Program-made: the position numbers and the translations under genes
Assembly (NCBI GenBank): GCA_028768525.1
Contig: CP054837.1
Coordinates: 2,637,001 to 2,701,000, forward strand
DNA length: 64,000 nt
Source: Desulfobacter sp.
Lineage (GTDB): Bacteria > Desulfobacterota > Desulfobacteria > Desulfobacterales > Desulfobacteraceae
Direction: 5' to 3'
Part shown: positions 49,523 through 59,805 of the stretch, piece after piece
How positions within the stretch are numbered: position 1 is the first letter of the stretch
How the letters are laid out: each line of letters begins with the position of its first letter
Notes under the pieces: generated by a model
The model's input: only the letters and a program-made list of their open reading frames with translations
Told to the model about the DNA's origin: nothing
The model's database searches: none

Positions 49523-52500
49523 TCAGGGCGCGGCCACCTCCATTTTTTCAATGGTATTCCCGATGCCCCGGATATAGGGGCGGTACATGTCCTCCACCAA
49601 TGGGGGCGGCACCTTGAAACTGCCCGGACTGACCACCCTGGCCCCGTAGAAAACACGGCTGGTTCTGCCGCCCACCAGATTCAAGGCCGCCACAAAGCGG
49701 TCATCCCGGTACTCGGTGTGGGCGGTGGTGTACCGGGTCTGCCATTCCCGGATCCGCTTTTTATCCACCAGCACATCGTCGATGAGAAAGGCCCCGGCAA
49801 CATTGGGATCTTCCAGTTCCACCCCGGCAGGCACCATATCCACCACCAGGGCATGCGGCATCCGTTCCGATGGCGTGACAGACAATTCCACAATGATGCG
49901 GTCCCCGGATTTCACCTTTGCCGGATCCATGGGCTGGCCTTTGGCATCCAGAAACCGTCGGCGGATCTCAACCCCTTCGGACGAGGGGGCTGGCATGGCA
50001 TTGGGATAGCCCGTCAGCACCAGGTCCGCATAGAGGCTGGCAGTGCCGGTATTTTTAACCTCAAATCCGCTGGCGGCCGCCCCCCGGGTAAAAATAACCT
50101 GCCCCGGCCGGTCGCCGGAATAGGTTCCGGCTTTACCCGATACCGTAACCTGTGCCTGCCAGGGTTTTCCCGCGGATGCCAGCCGTGCGGCCCCTGCCAT
50201 GACCAGGGCGTTCCGCTCCTGGGTGGAGAGCCACTCCCGGCCGGCCAGGGCCTTGTCCAATTCTTCCAGAAAAAGATGGCGGTATTTATAATCGGGAAAC
50301 CAGGTGGTCAGGCAATAATAGGCAACGGCCATATCCCTGACCCGGGACCCGTAATCCCCGACATAGAATTTTCGGTCCCGCCCAGTCTCAACGGCCTCGG
50401 CAAAGGCCTGCCCGGCCCGGTGGCGGTCACCGGCCAGCCCCAGGGCCGCTCCGGCCTGAACCAGGGCAAGTGGCCCTTTGGCATGTTTTCTGGCATAGGC
50501 GAATACCGACCGGGCATCCCCCAGGCTCAGGGACTGGGTCCGGGCCAGGACAAAGGCGGCATAGGATCTTACCGCGGCCCTGAAAGCATTCTTTTCCACA
50601 TATCTTGATACGGGAATCATATTGGGCCGCCGCACATAGGTGACCAGGCGCTTGAAGGCCTTTTTCCCAGCCGCCTCCGGCATCTCAAACCCGGCATCCG
50701 CCGCATTGACCATGAAATGGACGGCATAAGCCGTCAGCCAGGCCTCCTCGGGGCTGCTGCTGTTCCATAGCCCGAACCCGCCGGAACTTTTCTGCTTTTC
50801 CATGAGCCGCTGGATACCGGTGTTGATCTTTCTGGTCTTTTCCTCCTGGGAGGTGGTGGCCACCCCCAGGCCGGCGAACTGCTCGCCGGTGAGCAGGACA
50901 TGGGGAAACAGTCCGGATACGGTCTGTTCCAGGCATCCGTAGGGGTAGGCCATGAGGCGGCCCACATGGTCGGCCAGGTTAACCGGTGGTTCCGTATCCA
51001 GGCCGGCCTGTACGGCAATGGTCCCCGACACCAGGGCCTCCAGATCCGAAGACCCGGGGGACAGGGTCTCCCCCGGGGCAAGCTGCCGTTTCCAGCGTTT
51101 GGTCAGGGGCGGGTAAGGCGACCGGGTCTCCAGGTACCAGTTTTTCACCAATTCACCGGAAGCGCCCTGGGCCTTTATTCCATTTATGCGGCAGGTAATC
51201 CTGGCCCGGCCTGACACAGCCCCGGCCGCCACCGGCAGCTCCGCCACGGCTTTGGCCGAGGGGGCCAGTTCAAGGTGCCGGACCGATTCCCCTTCAAAGG
51301 AGATGGGGCCGAAAATATCCGCCTCCAGGGTGAGGGACTGGGACATTTCGGTGAGGTTGTGGAGATCCAGCATGATCTTTGCCCTGTCCCCGGCAGCCAG
51401 GAACCTGGGCATGGTGGCCTGGACCACCAGGGGCGAGGCCAGGATCATTTCCCGTTCACCGGCGCCGAACTCACCCGCCGTATGGGCCACGGCCATGAGG
51501 CGCAGCCGCCCGTCAAAATCCGGAAGGTCCAGTGTAAACCCGGCATTCCCCTGGTCATCGGCCTCAACGGCCCGGTGATAGAGGGCCACAATCTGCACGT
51601 CCGTGGACGGGCGGTCGCCGCCCCGGGTCAGGGTGGGGGCGTCGCCGCCGAACCGCTGCCGGGCATGGGCGCCCTTGTTGGCCTCAATGAGCTTCTGGTA
51701 GACATCCTGGAGTGCCGGCCCGTATTTACGGGGTCGGAAAAAATAGTCAAATGGAGAGGGCGTTTTGAATCCGGTGAGATTAAGGATGCCCACATCCACG
51801 GCAGCCAGTGTCACCATGGCCTTTGACGGTGCCTTGCCCGCCGCTGTTTTCAGGGAGACGGTCACATCAACCTTTTTATTGGGCTGGGTTTTATCCGGGG
51901 CCTGGATCTTTACGGCAAGCTGCCGGCTGCTTCTGTCCAGGGGTAGATGAACCAGGCCTACGGACCGCCTGGGCAGCCGGGCGTCCCTGCTTTCTCCCGG
52001 CCGCACCACCAGGGCCGAGACATAGATATCATGGCGGTTCCAGGCGGGATCGATATCAATTTCAAAGGCCTTGCCCGCCGCCGGCAGGTCAATGGGCAGG
52101 GTGAGCAGATTTTCCTGGGCATCCACAAATAGCCAGCCCCTGCCCCCCTGGGGGGCCTTCACCGTAACCAGGGCTTTATCTCCGGCCCCGTAGGCGGGCT
52201 TGTCCAGGGCCAGGTCCACCCGGTCCGGGCGGTTCATACCGCCCCGGCCCGACGGATCGGGATCCCATCCGGCCCTGACCCGGTAAGCCGTGGTCAGTCC
52301 GGTGGCGGGATTGAGGATTTCCAGGCGGTATCCCCCCCATTTTACCGGGAAGGCGACCCGGGCCCGGCCCGCCGTTTCCCCGGCCGCATCAATATCCACT
52401 TTAAACCGGTCCACGGGGTAAAACTGGCTGGTAAATCCCCAATGCCACTCGTTGTTTTTATACTCCCAATAGTATTCCCGGTGTTCACGGATCACCGTGG

Positions 52501-54352
52501 CTTTCAGCCCCTTGGCCCCCTGCAGTTTTCCGCCGGCATCGGCCAGGATCACCTCAAACTCCGCCGTGCTGTCGTAGGGCACCCGGCCGGCATCCTCTTT
52601 CAGGGGAGACAGGTTGCGGATCCCCACCAGTCCGTCCGCCGGCCAGATTTGTCTGGATGTATTGCGCACGACGGGCCGCCCCCCGGAATCATAGAGGCTG
52701 ACATTGGCCGTGACCCAATGGGGGGAGGTGACGCCCTTCCACCGGTTCTCCACGGGAATCACCCCTTTGCCGGCATCATCCAGCCGGACATCATCCGTGG
52801 TGAACGAGGTATTGATCAGATGTTTAATACCCCCGAATTCAAATCCGGGCCATTGATCCTTGAAGAGTTCCCGGGCCGGCTTTATGTGCACCAGGGCATT
52901 GACCCGGCTGCCGGCGGCCGGGGCACCGTACAAAAAGTCCCCCTGCACCTGGATGGCCATGGGGGTGTCCGGCGAGGCAGCGGCCGCTTCATCCTTGGCA
53001 ATCTCCAGCTTCATCCGTTCGGGCAGGAATTCGGAAACCACGAATTCATAGGGATCGAGGTCACCCGCCCCCCCTGAAAAAGCCACCTGCCATTTACCGG
53101 TGAGGGCGTTTTCAGGCAGGGTAAAGCTGGTGCTGAAATGGTTGCCGGCCCCCGGTTTCAGGGTGAATTCCCGGACCATCCGACCGTCGGGCCGCTTCAC
53201 TTTCGCCCGGATGGGCAGCCCAGGGGTCGCCCCCCCGTCATGGTTTCTCAGTATGCCGTCCATGACAACAGTTTCCCCGGGCCGGTAAATATCCCTGGGT
53301 CCATAGGCAAAAAACTGCACCGGCCGGTGAAGATCCTGTCCCATGGCAAATTCTGAAAGATCCAGGGCAGGCACATCCATGGGCATCAGGGTGATATGGT
53401 TGCCCCGGGTCACCGACACCAGTGCCAGCTTTTCAAAACGGCCGGGGATAATGGCCCGGCCGGATTTGTCCGTGGGCTGGGCAAACAGGGAACGCCCCTT
53501 TTTGTCAAAGCCTTCCACACGCGCCTTATTCACCGGCTTAGCCGTTTCCAAGCTCTGGACATAGAAATTTAAATTCTGCTTGTAGATCCGGGCATGGACA
53601 CCCAGATCCGATATGGTGAACCAGGTAGTATTGTATCCGTATTCATACCGGCCAGCCCCCCGCAGGACGGCAAAATAAATCCCCGGCGCCTTCAGCTCTT
53701 TGATGTGGGTGATGGGGATATTGACCTGGGTGCGCAGATCCTTTTTGATCTCCAGGTCCCAGCGGCCGGAGTAGACCAGGTCGGCCACCTCGGCCAGGTT
53801 CCGGCTCTGGTAATAATTCATATAATCCGAGGACCTGAAATTTTTCCTGAACTCCGCGGTCATCTCCGGCCTGACCCGGAAAAAATCGATATCGGCCTTG
53901 TCAATGTTCAGACTGTCCACGGGCAGTCCACGGATGAGCTTGGAGGCCAGGATAAAGCCCCTGGAGCCAAAGGCGATCATGGGTTCCGCGGAACGGGTTC
54001 TGACTTCATATAGGGTTTCCTGCTCAAGCGTATCTCCGCTCTCGGACTTCAGCCCTTTTTTCACCCGGATTTTGTAGGCGGTATCCGCCTCAACCTGGGT
54101 AAAATAAACCACCTGGGGATCCTGGGCCAGTATCCAGGCCCCTTCCACAGGTTCCTCACCGTCTGTCATGATTTTAAGGTAGGGCGACATGTCCTGCCGC
54201 CCGTCAACGGCTTTGGAAAAGGTAACGGCCAGGGCATTTTCACCGTCCACGGTCTGCTGCCCGGCAAACAGGGCCTCAAACTCGGCGGCCGACGCCCATG
54301 CCGGCAGGATAAAAACAAAGATAAACAAAAGAAAAATACGAAGGGGTTTCAT
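49523..54352 (-). CDS. Bacterial alpha-2-macroglobulin (periplasmic protease trap)
   Basis: 1609 residues from the ATG at 54352 (AAGGA upstream); an earlier TTG is rejected. A signal peptide (cleavage near 23, SAAE) has no lipobox, so the protein is periplasmic or secreted rather than lipid-anchored. Many MG-type beta domains precede a thioester domain with YPYGCLEQ (Cys1140, Glu/Gln as in active A2M). The thioester would bond covalently to proteases that cut the bait region. It heads the operon with pbpC. The length is typical of the large YfhM-type class. Confidence 0.94.
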   Translation of the reverse strand: MKPLRIFLLFIFVFILPAWASAAEFEALFAGQQTVDGENALAVTFSKAVDGRQDMSPYLKIMTDGEEPVEGAWILAQDPQVVYFTQVEADTAYKIRVKKGLKSESGDTLEQETLYEVRTRSAEPMIAFGSRGFILASKLIRGLPVDSLNIDKADIDFFRVRPEMTAEFRKNFRSSDYMNYYQSRNLAEVADLVYSGRWDLEIKKDLRTQVNIPITHIKELKAPGIYFAVLRGAGRYEYGYNTTWFTISDLGVHARIYKQNLNFYVQSLETAKPVNKARVEGFDKKGRSLFAQPTDKSGRAIIPGRFEKLALVSVTRGNHITLMPMDVPALDLSEFAMGQDLHRPVQFFAYGPRDIYRPGETVVMDGILRNHDGGATPGLPIRAKVKRPDGRMVREFTLKPGAGNHFSTSFTLPENALTGKWQVAFSGGAGDLDPYEFVVSEFLPERMKLEIAKDEAAAASPDTPMAIQVQGDFLYGAPAAGSRVNALVHIKPARELFKDQWPGFEFGGIKHLINTSFTTDDVRLDDAGKGVIPVENRWKGVTSPHWVTANVSLYDSGGRPVVRNTSRQIWPADGLVGIRNLSPLKEDAGRVPYDSTAEFEVILADAGGKLQGAKGLKATVIREHREYYWEYKNNEWHWGFTSQFYPVDRFKVDIDAAGETAGRARVAFPVKWGGYRLEILNPATGLTTAYRVRAGWDPDPSGRGGMNRPDRVDLALDKPAYGAGDKALVTVKAPQGGRGWLFVDAQENLLTLPIDLPAAGKAFEIDIDPAWNRHDIYVSALVVRPGESRDARLPRRSVGLVHLPLDRSSRQLAVKIQAPDKTQPNKKVDVTVSLKTAAGKAPSKAMVTLAAVDVGILNLTGFKTPSPFDYFFRPRKYGPALQDVYQKLIEANKGAHARQRFGGDAPTLTRGGDRPSTDVQIVALYHRAVEADDQGNAGFTLDLPDFDGRLRLMAVAHTAGEFGAGEREMILASPLVVQATMPRFLAAGDRAKIMLDLHNLTEMSQSLTLEADIFGPISFEGESVRHLELAPSAKAVAELPVAAGAVSGRARITCRINGIKAQGASGELVKNWYLETRSPYPPLTKRWKRQLAPGETLSPGSSDLEALVSGTIAVQAGLDTEPPVNLADHVGRLMAYPYGCLEQTVSGLFPHVLLTGEQFAGLGVATTSQEEKTRKINTGIQRLMEKQKSSGGFGLWNSSSPEEAWLTAYAVHFMVNAADAGFEMPEAAGKKAFKRLVTYVRRPNMIPVSRYVEKNAFRAAVRSYAAFVLARTQSLSLGDARSVFAYARKHAKGPLALVQAGAALGLAGDRHRAGQAFAEAVETGRDRKFYVGDYGSRVRDMAVAYYCLTTWFPDYKYRHLFLEELDKALAGREWLSTQERNALVMAGAARLASAGKPWQAQVTVSGKAGTYSGDRPGQVIFTRGAAASGFEVKNTGTASLYADLVLTGYPNAMPAPSSEGVEIRRRFLDAKGQPMDPAKVKSGDRIIVELSVTPSERMPHALVVDMVPAGVELEDPNVAGAFLIDDVLVDKKRIREWQTRYTTAHTEYRDDRFVAALNLVGGRTSRVFYGARVVSPGSFKVPPPLVEDMYRPYIRGIGNTIEKMEVAAP

Positions 54353-54406
54353 GGTGTTATTCCTTCTCAAAGGAGGGGGTTAGAATAATATCTCGAATCA
54401 TTCAAT

Positions 54407-54435
54407 TTTATATCTGTCCCATAGAGAACATCCAA
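54407..54435 (-). promoter_or_regulatory. Sigma-70-type promoter of the macroglobulin-pbpC operon
   Basis: On the minus strand, TTGGAT (54430-54435), a 17-base spacer and TATAAA (54407-54412), about 55 bases before the ATG at 54352. Confidence 0.6.
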
Positions 54436-54604
54436 TACAAGTATTTGGGCTGCATTATGGTGGTATTTGTCTTGAAAATCAATTCTTCTTTACCGGAGCT
54501 GTTTCTCCGGGGCAAAGAGTTCAACCGCCGGGCGGGATGGAAACATTCAATTGCCGAAGGTCGGCACCGGGGCCGGGCGGCCCGGTCTATGGATGGAAAT
54601 TGCT

Positions 54605-54638
54605 AAAAAACCGGGGAGACAGAAATCTCCCCGGTTTT
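54605..54638 (-). terminator. Terminator of the dynamin-like / actin-like operon
   Basis: A perfect 13-bp stem (54607-54619 with 54626-54638, core CCGGGGAGA) and 6-base loop; on the minus strand six T follow. It lies just after the actin-like gene (ends 54645) and separates that operon from the macroglobulin promoter. Confidence 0.88.
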
Positions 54639-54644
54639 AAGTAT

Positions 54645-56396
54645 TTAAACCAAGGTCCCCCAGGAGAGGTCAAAGGCCTGGTCGTTCTGCTCCAGGTTGG
54701 TGATGACCAGGGAGGGCATGATCCATGCCTGGCCGTCGCCGTCCGTGGGCTGGGCCACCTTTATCACGGGAAAGGCGGTCTGGCGGGCAATGGTCTTTAC
54801 CGTAAGAAACCGGGTGTGGTTATCACTGGCCGGAAGCCGGGTAAAGGCCAGGTGGTTTACGTTATTGTGCATGGCGGATTTCTTGTAGGTTTCGAATTCC
54901 TCCATGTTGTAGATCCGCCCCGGCACCACTTCCATCTGGGTATCGGTGCGGGTATCCGTATCCACGGATATATAATACTTATGATCCTCGAAGCTGATCT
55001 CATACCCGTCGTAAAGGGTGTAGACATTGCCCAGGAGGGTGATGAGCTTTTCAAAATGGTTGATCTTCTTGGCGTATCTTTCGCCTTCCTGGTTTTTGCC
55101 CACATGGCGGTATTCGGCCATGAACAGGCAGTTCTCCGGCAGAAGCAGCAGTTCCTCCTTGTTGAACTCTTTCAGGATGTGGTGTTTGATGGCGGCCCTG
55201 ACCTTTTCGCCCTTGGTGGGCCGGCCTGAAACCAGGAAATAAATGCCGGAGACCTCGTGGTCCCGCCGCCATTCATTGACCAGGGCGGCCTGCTTGTTGC
55301 AGAGCAGCTCCAGAAACCGGGCAAACTCCTTTTTCAGGAACCGGTCGTTTTCCCACCAGGGCCCCTCGTCCTCGGGCCGCCGGGTCTGGGTGAATGCATC
55401 GGCAAAATACTCCCCTGCCTTTCTTTCGGAAAAGGATTCCTTGCGCTTCAGGGCCGTGGTGATGCCCAGGTCCTCATCCTGGTAGGTGGATGCCAGGAGT
55501 ACGCTGACATCGGAAGTCAGCCCCCCGATATCGATATGGCAGACCACAAAATTAAGGTTCTCGGCGTCGGGGTCCCGGTAGGGGGCCTGGGAAAAGAGAA
55601 AATCCACCTCCCTGAGATCCGGCCGCCGGTCCTTGTGGCCGGAGAGTTCCCAGAAGGGCATAAGTTTGATGAGATTGAGAAAGTAGAGTTCACAGGCCCC
55701 GCTCTCGTCGGCGGAGATATTCACAAAGGTTTTCCGCAGATGGCGCAGGTCCGAAGGAAACAGCCACTTCCATTTCCGGTCCGCAGCCAGTTCCATGCAG
55801 ACCGAATAGATGTTCTCCCGGTACCCGTTCCTCAGGTTCTCGATAAAAAGGTCGGGTACGGTGACCCGGATCTCGGTGATCACGGGAATGGCCGGGCCGT
55901 TCCAGGGTCGTTCCTTGTTGGGTTCGGTGATGAACCTGAAGCTCTCCTCAAGAATTTTTTTAATATAGAGCTTGAACTGGGGCACATCCCCCTTGTAGGC
56001 GGCGAACTTGGAGGCAAAGGCGTATTTGGCGCTTCTCACCACCTGGCTGGAGCTGACGTTGTTTTCCCCCACATTGGGCACGAATGCAAAGTCCCGCTCG
56101 TCCCCGGAGGGCGGATTGATAAAGGCCGAAGGGAAACCGCCCTGGGCATCGGAATCCCCGTGGACCACATACTGCCAGGAATCGGTGATCTTATCCCGGC
56201 CGAAACTGCAGGGCCAGCAGAGCACCGATGTCCGGTAGGAGCCGAAATCGATAAAGAGGATATATTCCTCGTGGTTGTTGGTATCCCTGGGGGTCCGGCC
56301 GGCAATGGTCTCATAGTAGAGCTTGCCGTCGTCCTCCAGCTCCAGCTGGAACTGGTCCACTTCCTTGGGTTTTCTCTTGAAAAGTTTAAAGATCAT
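54645..56396 (-). CDS. Actin/Hsp70-fold ATPase of unknown function
   Basis: 583 residues, soluble. ASKHA-type nucleotide motifs are visible: phosphate-1 ILFIDFGSYRTSVL (Asp50), phosphate-2 VVCHIDIGGLTSDVSVLL (Asp289, Gly291-292) and the adenosine motif YFLVSGRPTKGE (about 386-397). A basic N-terminus (MIFKLFKRKPKE) may touch membrane or nucleic acid. It is neither DnaK nor MreB nor FtsA by length and sequence. GGAGGA lies 7 bases before the ATG, inside the end of the dynamin-like gene, which it overlaps by 11 bases. A partner role with that protein is inferred; SrfB of enterobacteria is an Hsp70-like protein in a similar context. Confidence 0.82.
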   Translation of the reverse strand: MIFKLFKRKPKEVDQFQLELEDDGKLYYETIAGRTPRDTNNHEEYILFIDFGSYRTSVLCWPCSFGRDKITDSWQYVVHGDSDAQGGFPSAFINPPSGDERDFAFVPNVGENNVSSSQVVRSAKYAFASKFAAYKGDVPQFKLYIKKILEESFRFITEPNKERPWNGPAIPVITEIRVTVPDLFIENLRNGYRENIYSVCMELAADRKWKWLFPSDLRHLRKTFVNISADESGACELYFLNLIKLMPFWELSGHKDRRPDLREVDFLFSQAPYRDPDAENLNFVVCHIDIGGLTSDVSVLLASTYQDEDLGITTALKRKESFSERKAGEYFADAFTQTRRPEDEGPWWENDRFLKKEFARFLELLCNKQAALVNEWRRDHEVSGIYFLVSGRPTKGEKVRAAIKHHILKEFNKEELLLLPENCLFMAEYRHVGKNQEGERYAKKINHFEKLITLLGNVYTLYDGYEISFEDHKYYISVDTDTRTDTQMEVVPGRIYNMEEFETYKKSAMHNNVNHLAFTRLPASDNHTRFLTVKTIARQTAFPVIKVAQPTDGDGQAWIMPSLVITNLEQNDQAFDLSWGTLV

Positions 56397-57891
56397 GGGA
56401 TTCTTCCTCCATTAAACGTCTTTCCAGAAGGGTGTAATCCCCCCTTGCCAATGTATTGGGCACGTAGAATTCAGCCATGTTCATGATGATATGGGGCAGG
56501 TCTGATTCCTTGGCGCTTAAGAACCCCTTTCTGTCGGGATCCAGGCGCCGGTAAAGGTTGTCCCAGAGGACGCCGGCAATGGTGCGGCTCCTGGTGTTGT
56601 CCCCCAGGAACTGGTCCAGATACTGGGAGAATACCGTTGTCCAGAATTCCTTGTGGTCCTGAATCTCACCGTTGTGGGTATAGGCCATCTCCGTGTTGAA
56701 AAACTCCCGGATGCCCTGGTAGGACTCGTTGAGGATGGCCTTGCGGACCCGTTCCTTTATTTCCGTGACCTCGTCGTAATTTTCAATGTCGTGGATGCTG
56801 TCCAGGGCCAGGGCATGGACCTCTGCCGCCTCCTTTATCCAAGGGGCAAGGAAAATATTGTCCAGGGCTTCCTGGATATGGGAGGAGGAGCAGAGCTGGG
56901 CCAACATATTCCTGGACCAGGAGATGCCCCCGTCCTTTTTGACCTGATCCTTAATCTCCCGCAGGTCTTTGTAATTGGAAAGGTTCCGGATCCAGGAATC
57001 CACATGGGGCCCCGGTGAGATAAAGGATACCGGATATTCGCCATTGCAGGGATTGACCAGCTGGACAATGGATTCAAAGGAAGTATAACTTTTAAAGTCC
57101 GCTGCCAGGTCGCTTTCCACATCCGTATTCCCGCAGTAGCTGGCAATGGCGCTGTCCCCCTGGAGGGAAAGCACCAGGGGCAGCTTGTGGTAGGAATAAT
57201 TGGTTTTCAGCACATCCCCGTATTTTTTCAGGATGGCGTCCAGGGGATGGCCCGGGGGAATGGCGATCTTATGCTGGAAACAGGCCACCAGGACACCCGG
57301 GTAGCGGACCAGGCAGTCCAGCATGTTCTGCTGGAATTTGAGGTGCCTGTCCTTCTGGCTCTCCAGGGCGTCGGCCCCCTCCTTGATGCCCGGGTATTCG
57401 ATCACCGGCAGGGTCATGGGGGTTTTGTCGGCCGGCACGGCCACCCGGATGAGGTAATCCTCGGGCTCGGCCCCGGAGGAGAGGTCGTAAAGGCGGTTGA
57501 ACTGCTCCCAGGTCAGCCGGTCCCGAAGCACCCGTCCCGTGCTGATGGAGACCTGGGAAACCACCACCTCGTCGGTCCAGGTCACCGGATCCACCAGGCA
57601 GGGGACGGCGGTATTCTCCGAGGTATTCCGTTTCTTAACGGAAAACAGCGCTTTTAAATCATCATTGTCAAAGAGGTCCAGCAGATAACTGGTTTTGAAT
57701 GACTTGTCCGTGCCTGTGATGTGGATATAAACGGGGGTGTCAATGGCCGGCACGGCCTTGAGGCAGTTTCTGCACCGCTCGATAATGCCGCCGGCATTTA
57801 CCTGATGTTCCGCCGGGATGGTCTCCAGCTGCTGGACAACGGCTTCAATTTCCTGCTGCAGTTTTAAAAGGCGGTCTCGCTTATCGTACAT
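56386..57891 (-). CDS. Dynamin-like GTPase with degenerate P-loop
   Basis: 501 residues. An N-terminal coiled coil leads to a GTPase-like domain: P-loop region ITGTDKSFKTSYLLDLF (60-74), where the usual GxxxxGK(S/T) has Phe65 in place of the last Gly; switch I Thr in NTAVPC (94); and a G3-like motif PVIEYPG (162-168) with Glu for the usual Asp. From about residue 290 the chain is helical, as in dynamin stalks. It is the middle gene of the operon, 24 bases after the membrane-protein gene and overlapping the actin-like gene. It may bind GTP weakly or act structurally. SrfC of enterobacteria is the closest known parallel in concept. Confidence 0.75.
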   Translation of the reverse strand: MYDKRDRLLKLQQEIEAVVQQLETIPAEHQVNAGGIIERCRNCLKAVPAIDTPVYIHITGTDKSFKTSYLLDLFDNDDLKALFSVKKRNTSENTAVPCLVDPVTWTDEVVVSQVSISTGRVLRDRLTWEQFNRLYDLSSGAEPEDYLIRVAVPADKTPMTLPVIEYPGIKEGADALESQKDRHLKFQQNMLDCLVRYPGVLVACFQHKIAIPPGHPLDAILKKYGDVLKTNYSYHKLPLVLSLQGDSAIASYCGNTDVESDLAADFKSYTSFESIVQLVNPCNGEYPVSFISPGPHVDSWIRNLSNYKDLREIKDQVKKDGGISWSRNMLAQLCSSSHIQEALDNIFLAPWIKEAAEVHALALDSIHDIENYDEVTEIKERVRKAILNESYQGIREFFNTEMAYTHNGEIQDHKEFWTTVFSQYLDQFLGDNTRSRTIAGVLWDNLYRRLDPDRKGFLSAKESDLPHIIMNMAEFYVPNTLARGDYTLLERRLMEEESHDL

Positions 57892-57915
57892 GTTATGGTC
57901 TAAACTCCTTGGCGA

Positions 57916-59805
57916 TTAAAATGCGTCTATAATCTGGTAGTTACCGTCAGTTGCCCTTACGATCTTGAGTTGGGCATCCCCCAGGTCAATTTCCATATCC
58001 TCGATATTATCCCGGAAACTGAAGGTGATGCTGTCCTTGGAAATCATAAATGTAAAGGGATTGAAAAGGTTCACGCTGGCCTTTTCGAATACAGCCTTTT
58101 TGCCGTCCTTGAAGGTGGCCCTGAAGCTGTCCAGGGGCTCGAAAAGACGGATGATATTGGTGGTGCCCGGTGTGATGGTCAAAGACTGCACCGATAGGCT
58201 GTCTTCTTTAGACAGCTGCACCAGGGTGGTGTTCACCTGGATGGGATCCCGCTTCAGGGAGAGGCGGGCCTCTTTCTCAAAGGAAGATTTGGTGATCAGG
58301 TTGGAAAGCACCAGGCTGGCCAGGGGATCATGGGTCTGGATCCCGTATTTCCCCCGGGTATCGCCCATGAGCAGCTCCCGGTGAACGGCCACGCTGATCT
58401 GCCCGCCCTTCAGGGCATTGAGACCCAGGGATTTGATCTTTTCCCTCACGATCTCAAGCTGACGGGCATGGCCGGTGGTCCGGGTAAAATAGGTCAACGC
58501 ATCGTCGGAGAGCTTCAGTTTCGTGGCCTGCCCTTCGTCGAGCCCGTACCAGGTCAGGCTCTTGTCCAGCTTTTTCCTTCCCAGTAGCAGGCTGCCCATG
58601 CGCTTGGGCAACAGGGTGGCCTTATCTGCATTGAAAAATGCGGCAAACTCCAGGTTGCCGGATTGATCCTTCTGGGTCAACAGATACCATTGGTTCCCCT
58701 TGACAGGCGTTTCGATGCGCAGGGGGGTAAATGTATAGACATTTTCAAGGAACCCCTTCATTTTGTAGCTGATATTGTCGCTTTCCATGAGGGCGGCAAA
58801 GGCGTTTTCATCCCTGATTTTTTTAAAATCCCGGTAGGAGATCATGTTTTGCTTCATGTATTTGGAAATCTCCGCCGGCCGGATGTCCAGGTCCCCCACC
58901 TTGAAATAAAAAATGTTTGAGGCATAACCGGACCTGTCGGTGGAATAAATCCGTGCCAGACGCATGAATTCCGTGCCGGCCAGGACGGCCTGGTGCCGGG
59001 ATATGACACTATTCACCTGTTTATTGTAATTGAAATAGGCAAAAAGGACCAGGCGGCTGCCCTGGTTCCGGTCCTTTGCATCAGCCGCCCGGTAGGCATC
59101 CAAATCCATGGTGGCCAGCATCCCGGAGATGTATTCAGGTCGCAGCAGGTCCTCGGCAATGCTGTAATTTTCTGATGTATCATCGGCCATCCATTCACTC
59201 ACCATTGGAAATACCGATGCATAAAATTCCATTTCAGGGCCACTGCTGGTACTGCTGCCTGTCAGCCGCTTAAAGCTGAAAGGAAATTTATCCATGAGAT
59301 TGCCGTACTTGATCCCGGCAAAAAGGGCGGCCAGAATTAAAACAGCAACGGCGATTCTGGGGAACCAGAACTGCTTCATCTGGCTTACCCCTTTTTCCTT
59401 TTGAAGGTAGGCCAGAAGCTGCCGCACCCGTTCCTTGCCCACGGATGCGTCGCTGTGGACCACATTGCCACCGAAAGCCACAATGGGTTTCTTTTTGTCA
59501 AGGGGCCGGAAAAAGGCCCAGGCATGCCCGATGTTGTCTCCCCGGGCCGCACGTACGGTGAGGTAGTCCACAAGCGCCTTGCGCTCGGAATTGTTCAATT
59601 TGTTCATGGGCACCGGTTCCATATCCGGATCCAGTTCCATGCGGCCATCCACGCCGATGACCCGGATCTCCAGGTGGGGGCCGATGCTCTGGTACCGCCG
59701 CACATCCTGAAAAAAATTGCAGTCCCCTGGAATCAGGGCCTCGTAAATCAGGGGCAGATCATTTATTTTCTTTACATTCAGTTCAAACAGGTTCAACCGT
59801 CCCAT
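57916..59805 (-). CDS. Single-pass membrane protein of the dynamin-like / actin-like operon
   Basis: 629 residues. A cytoplasmic-looking N-domain (about 1-148; FELNVKKINDLPLIYEAL, IGPHLEIRVIGVDGRMELDPD, HAWAFFRPLDKKKPIVAFGGN) is followed by one membrane helix (about 149-166, PRIAVAVLILAALFAGI) and a large C-terminal region (170-629) with beta-rich ending (FTFMISKDSITFSFRDNIEDMEIDLGDAQLKIV). No signal peptide. AGGAGA lies 9 bases before the ATG. It is the first gene of the operon, so it probably anchors the two nucleotide-binding partners at the membrane. I recognise no family. Confidence 0.75.
   Translation of the reverse strand: MGRLNLFELNVKKINDLPLIYEALIPGDCNFFQDVRRYQSIGPHLEIRVIGVDGRMELDPDMEPVPMNKLNNSERKALVDYLTVRAARGDNIGHAWAFFRPLDKKKPIVAFGGNVVHSDASVGKERVRQLLAYLQKEKGVSQMKQFWFPRIAVAVLILAALFAGIKYGNLMDKFPFSFKRLTGSSTSSGPEMEFYASVFPMVSEWMADDTSENYSIAEDLLRPEYISGMLATMDLDAYRAADAKDRNQGSRLVLFAYFNYNKQVNSVISRHQAVLAGTEFMRLARIYSTDRSGYASNIFYFKVGDLDIRPAEISKYMKQNMISYRDFKKIRDENAFAALMESDNISYKMKGFLENVYTFTPLRIETPVKGNQWYLLTQKDQSGNLEFAAFFNADKATLLPKRMGSLLLGRKKLDKSLTWYGLDEGQATKLKLSDDALTYFTRTTGHARQLEIVREKIKSLGLNALKGGQISVAVHRELLMGDTRGKYGIQTHDPLASLVLSNLITKSSFEKEARLSLKRDPIQVNTTLVQLSKEDSLSVQSLTITPGTTNIIRLFEPLDSFRATFKDGKKAVFEKASVNLFNPFTFMISKDSITFSFRDNIEDMEIDLGDAQLKIVRATDGNYQIIDAF

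Noticed and set aside
55257..56486. 409-residue open frame on the plus strand
   Set aside because: Shadow of the actin-like gene on the opposite strand; no ribosome-binding site or family match.
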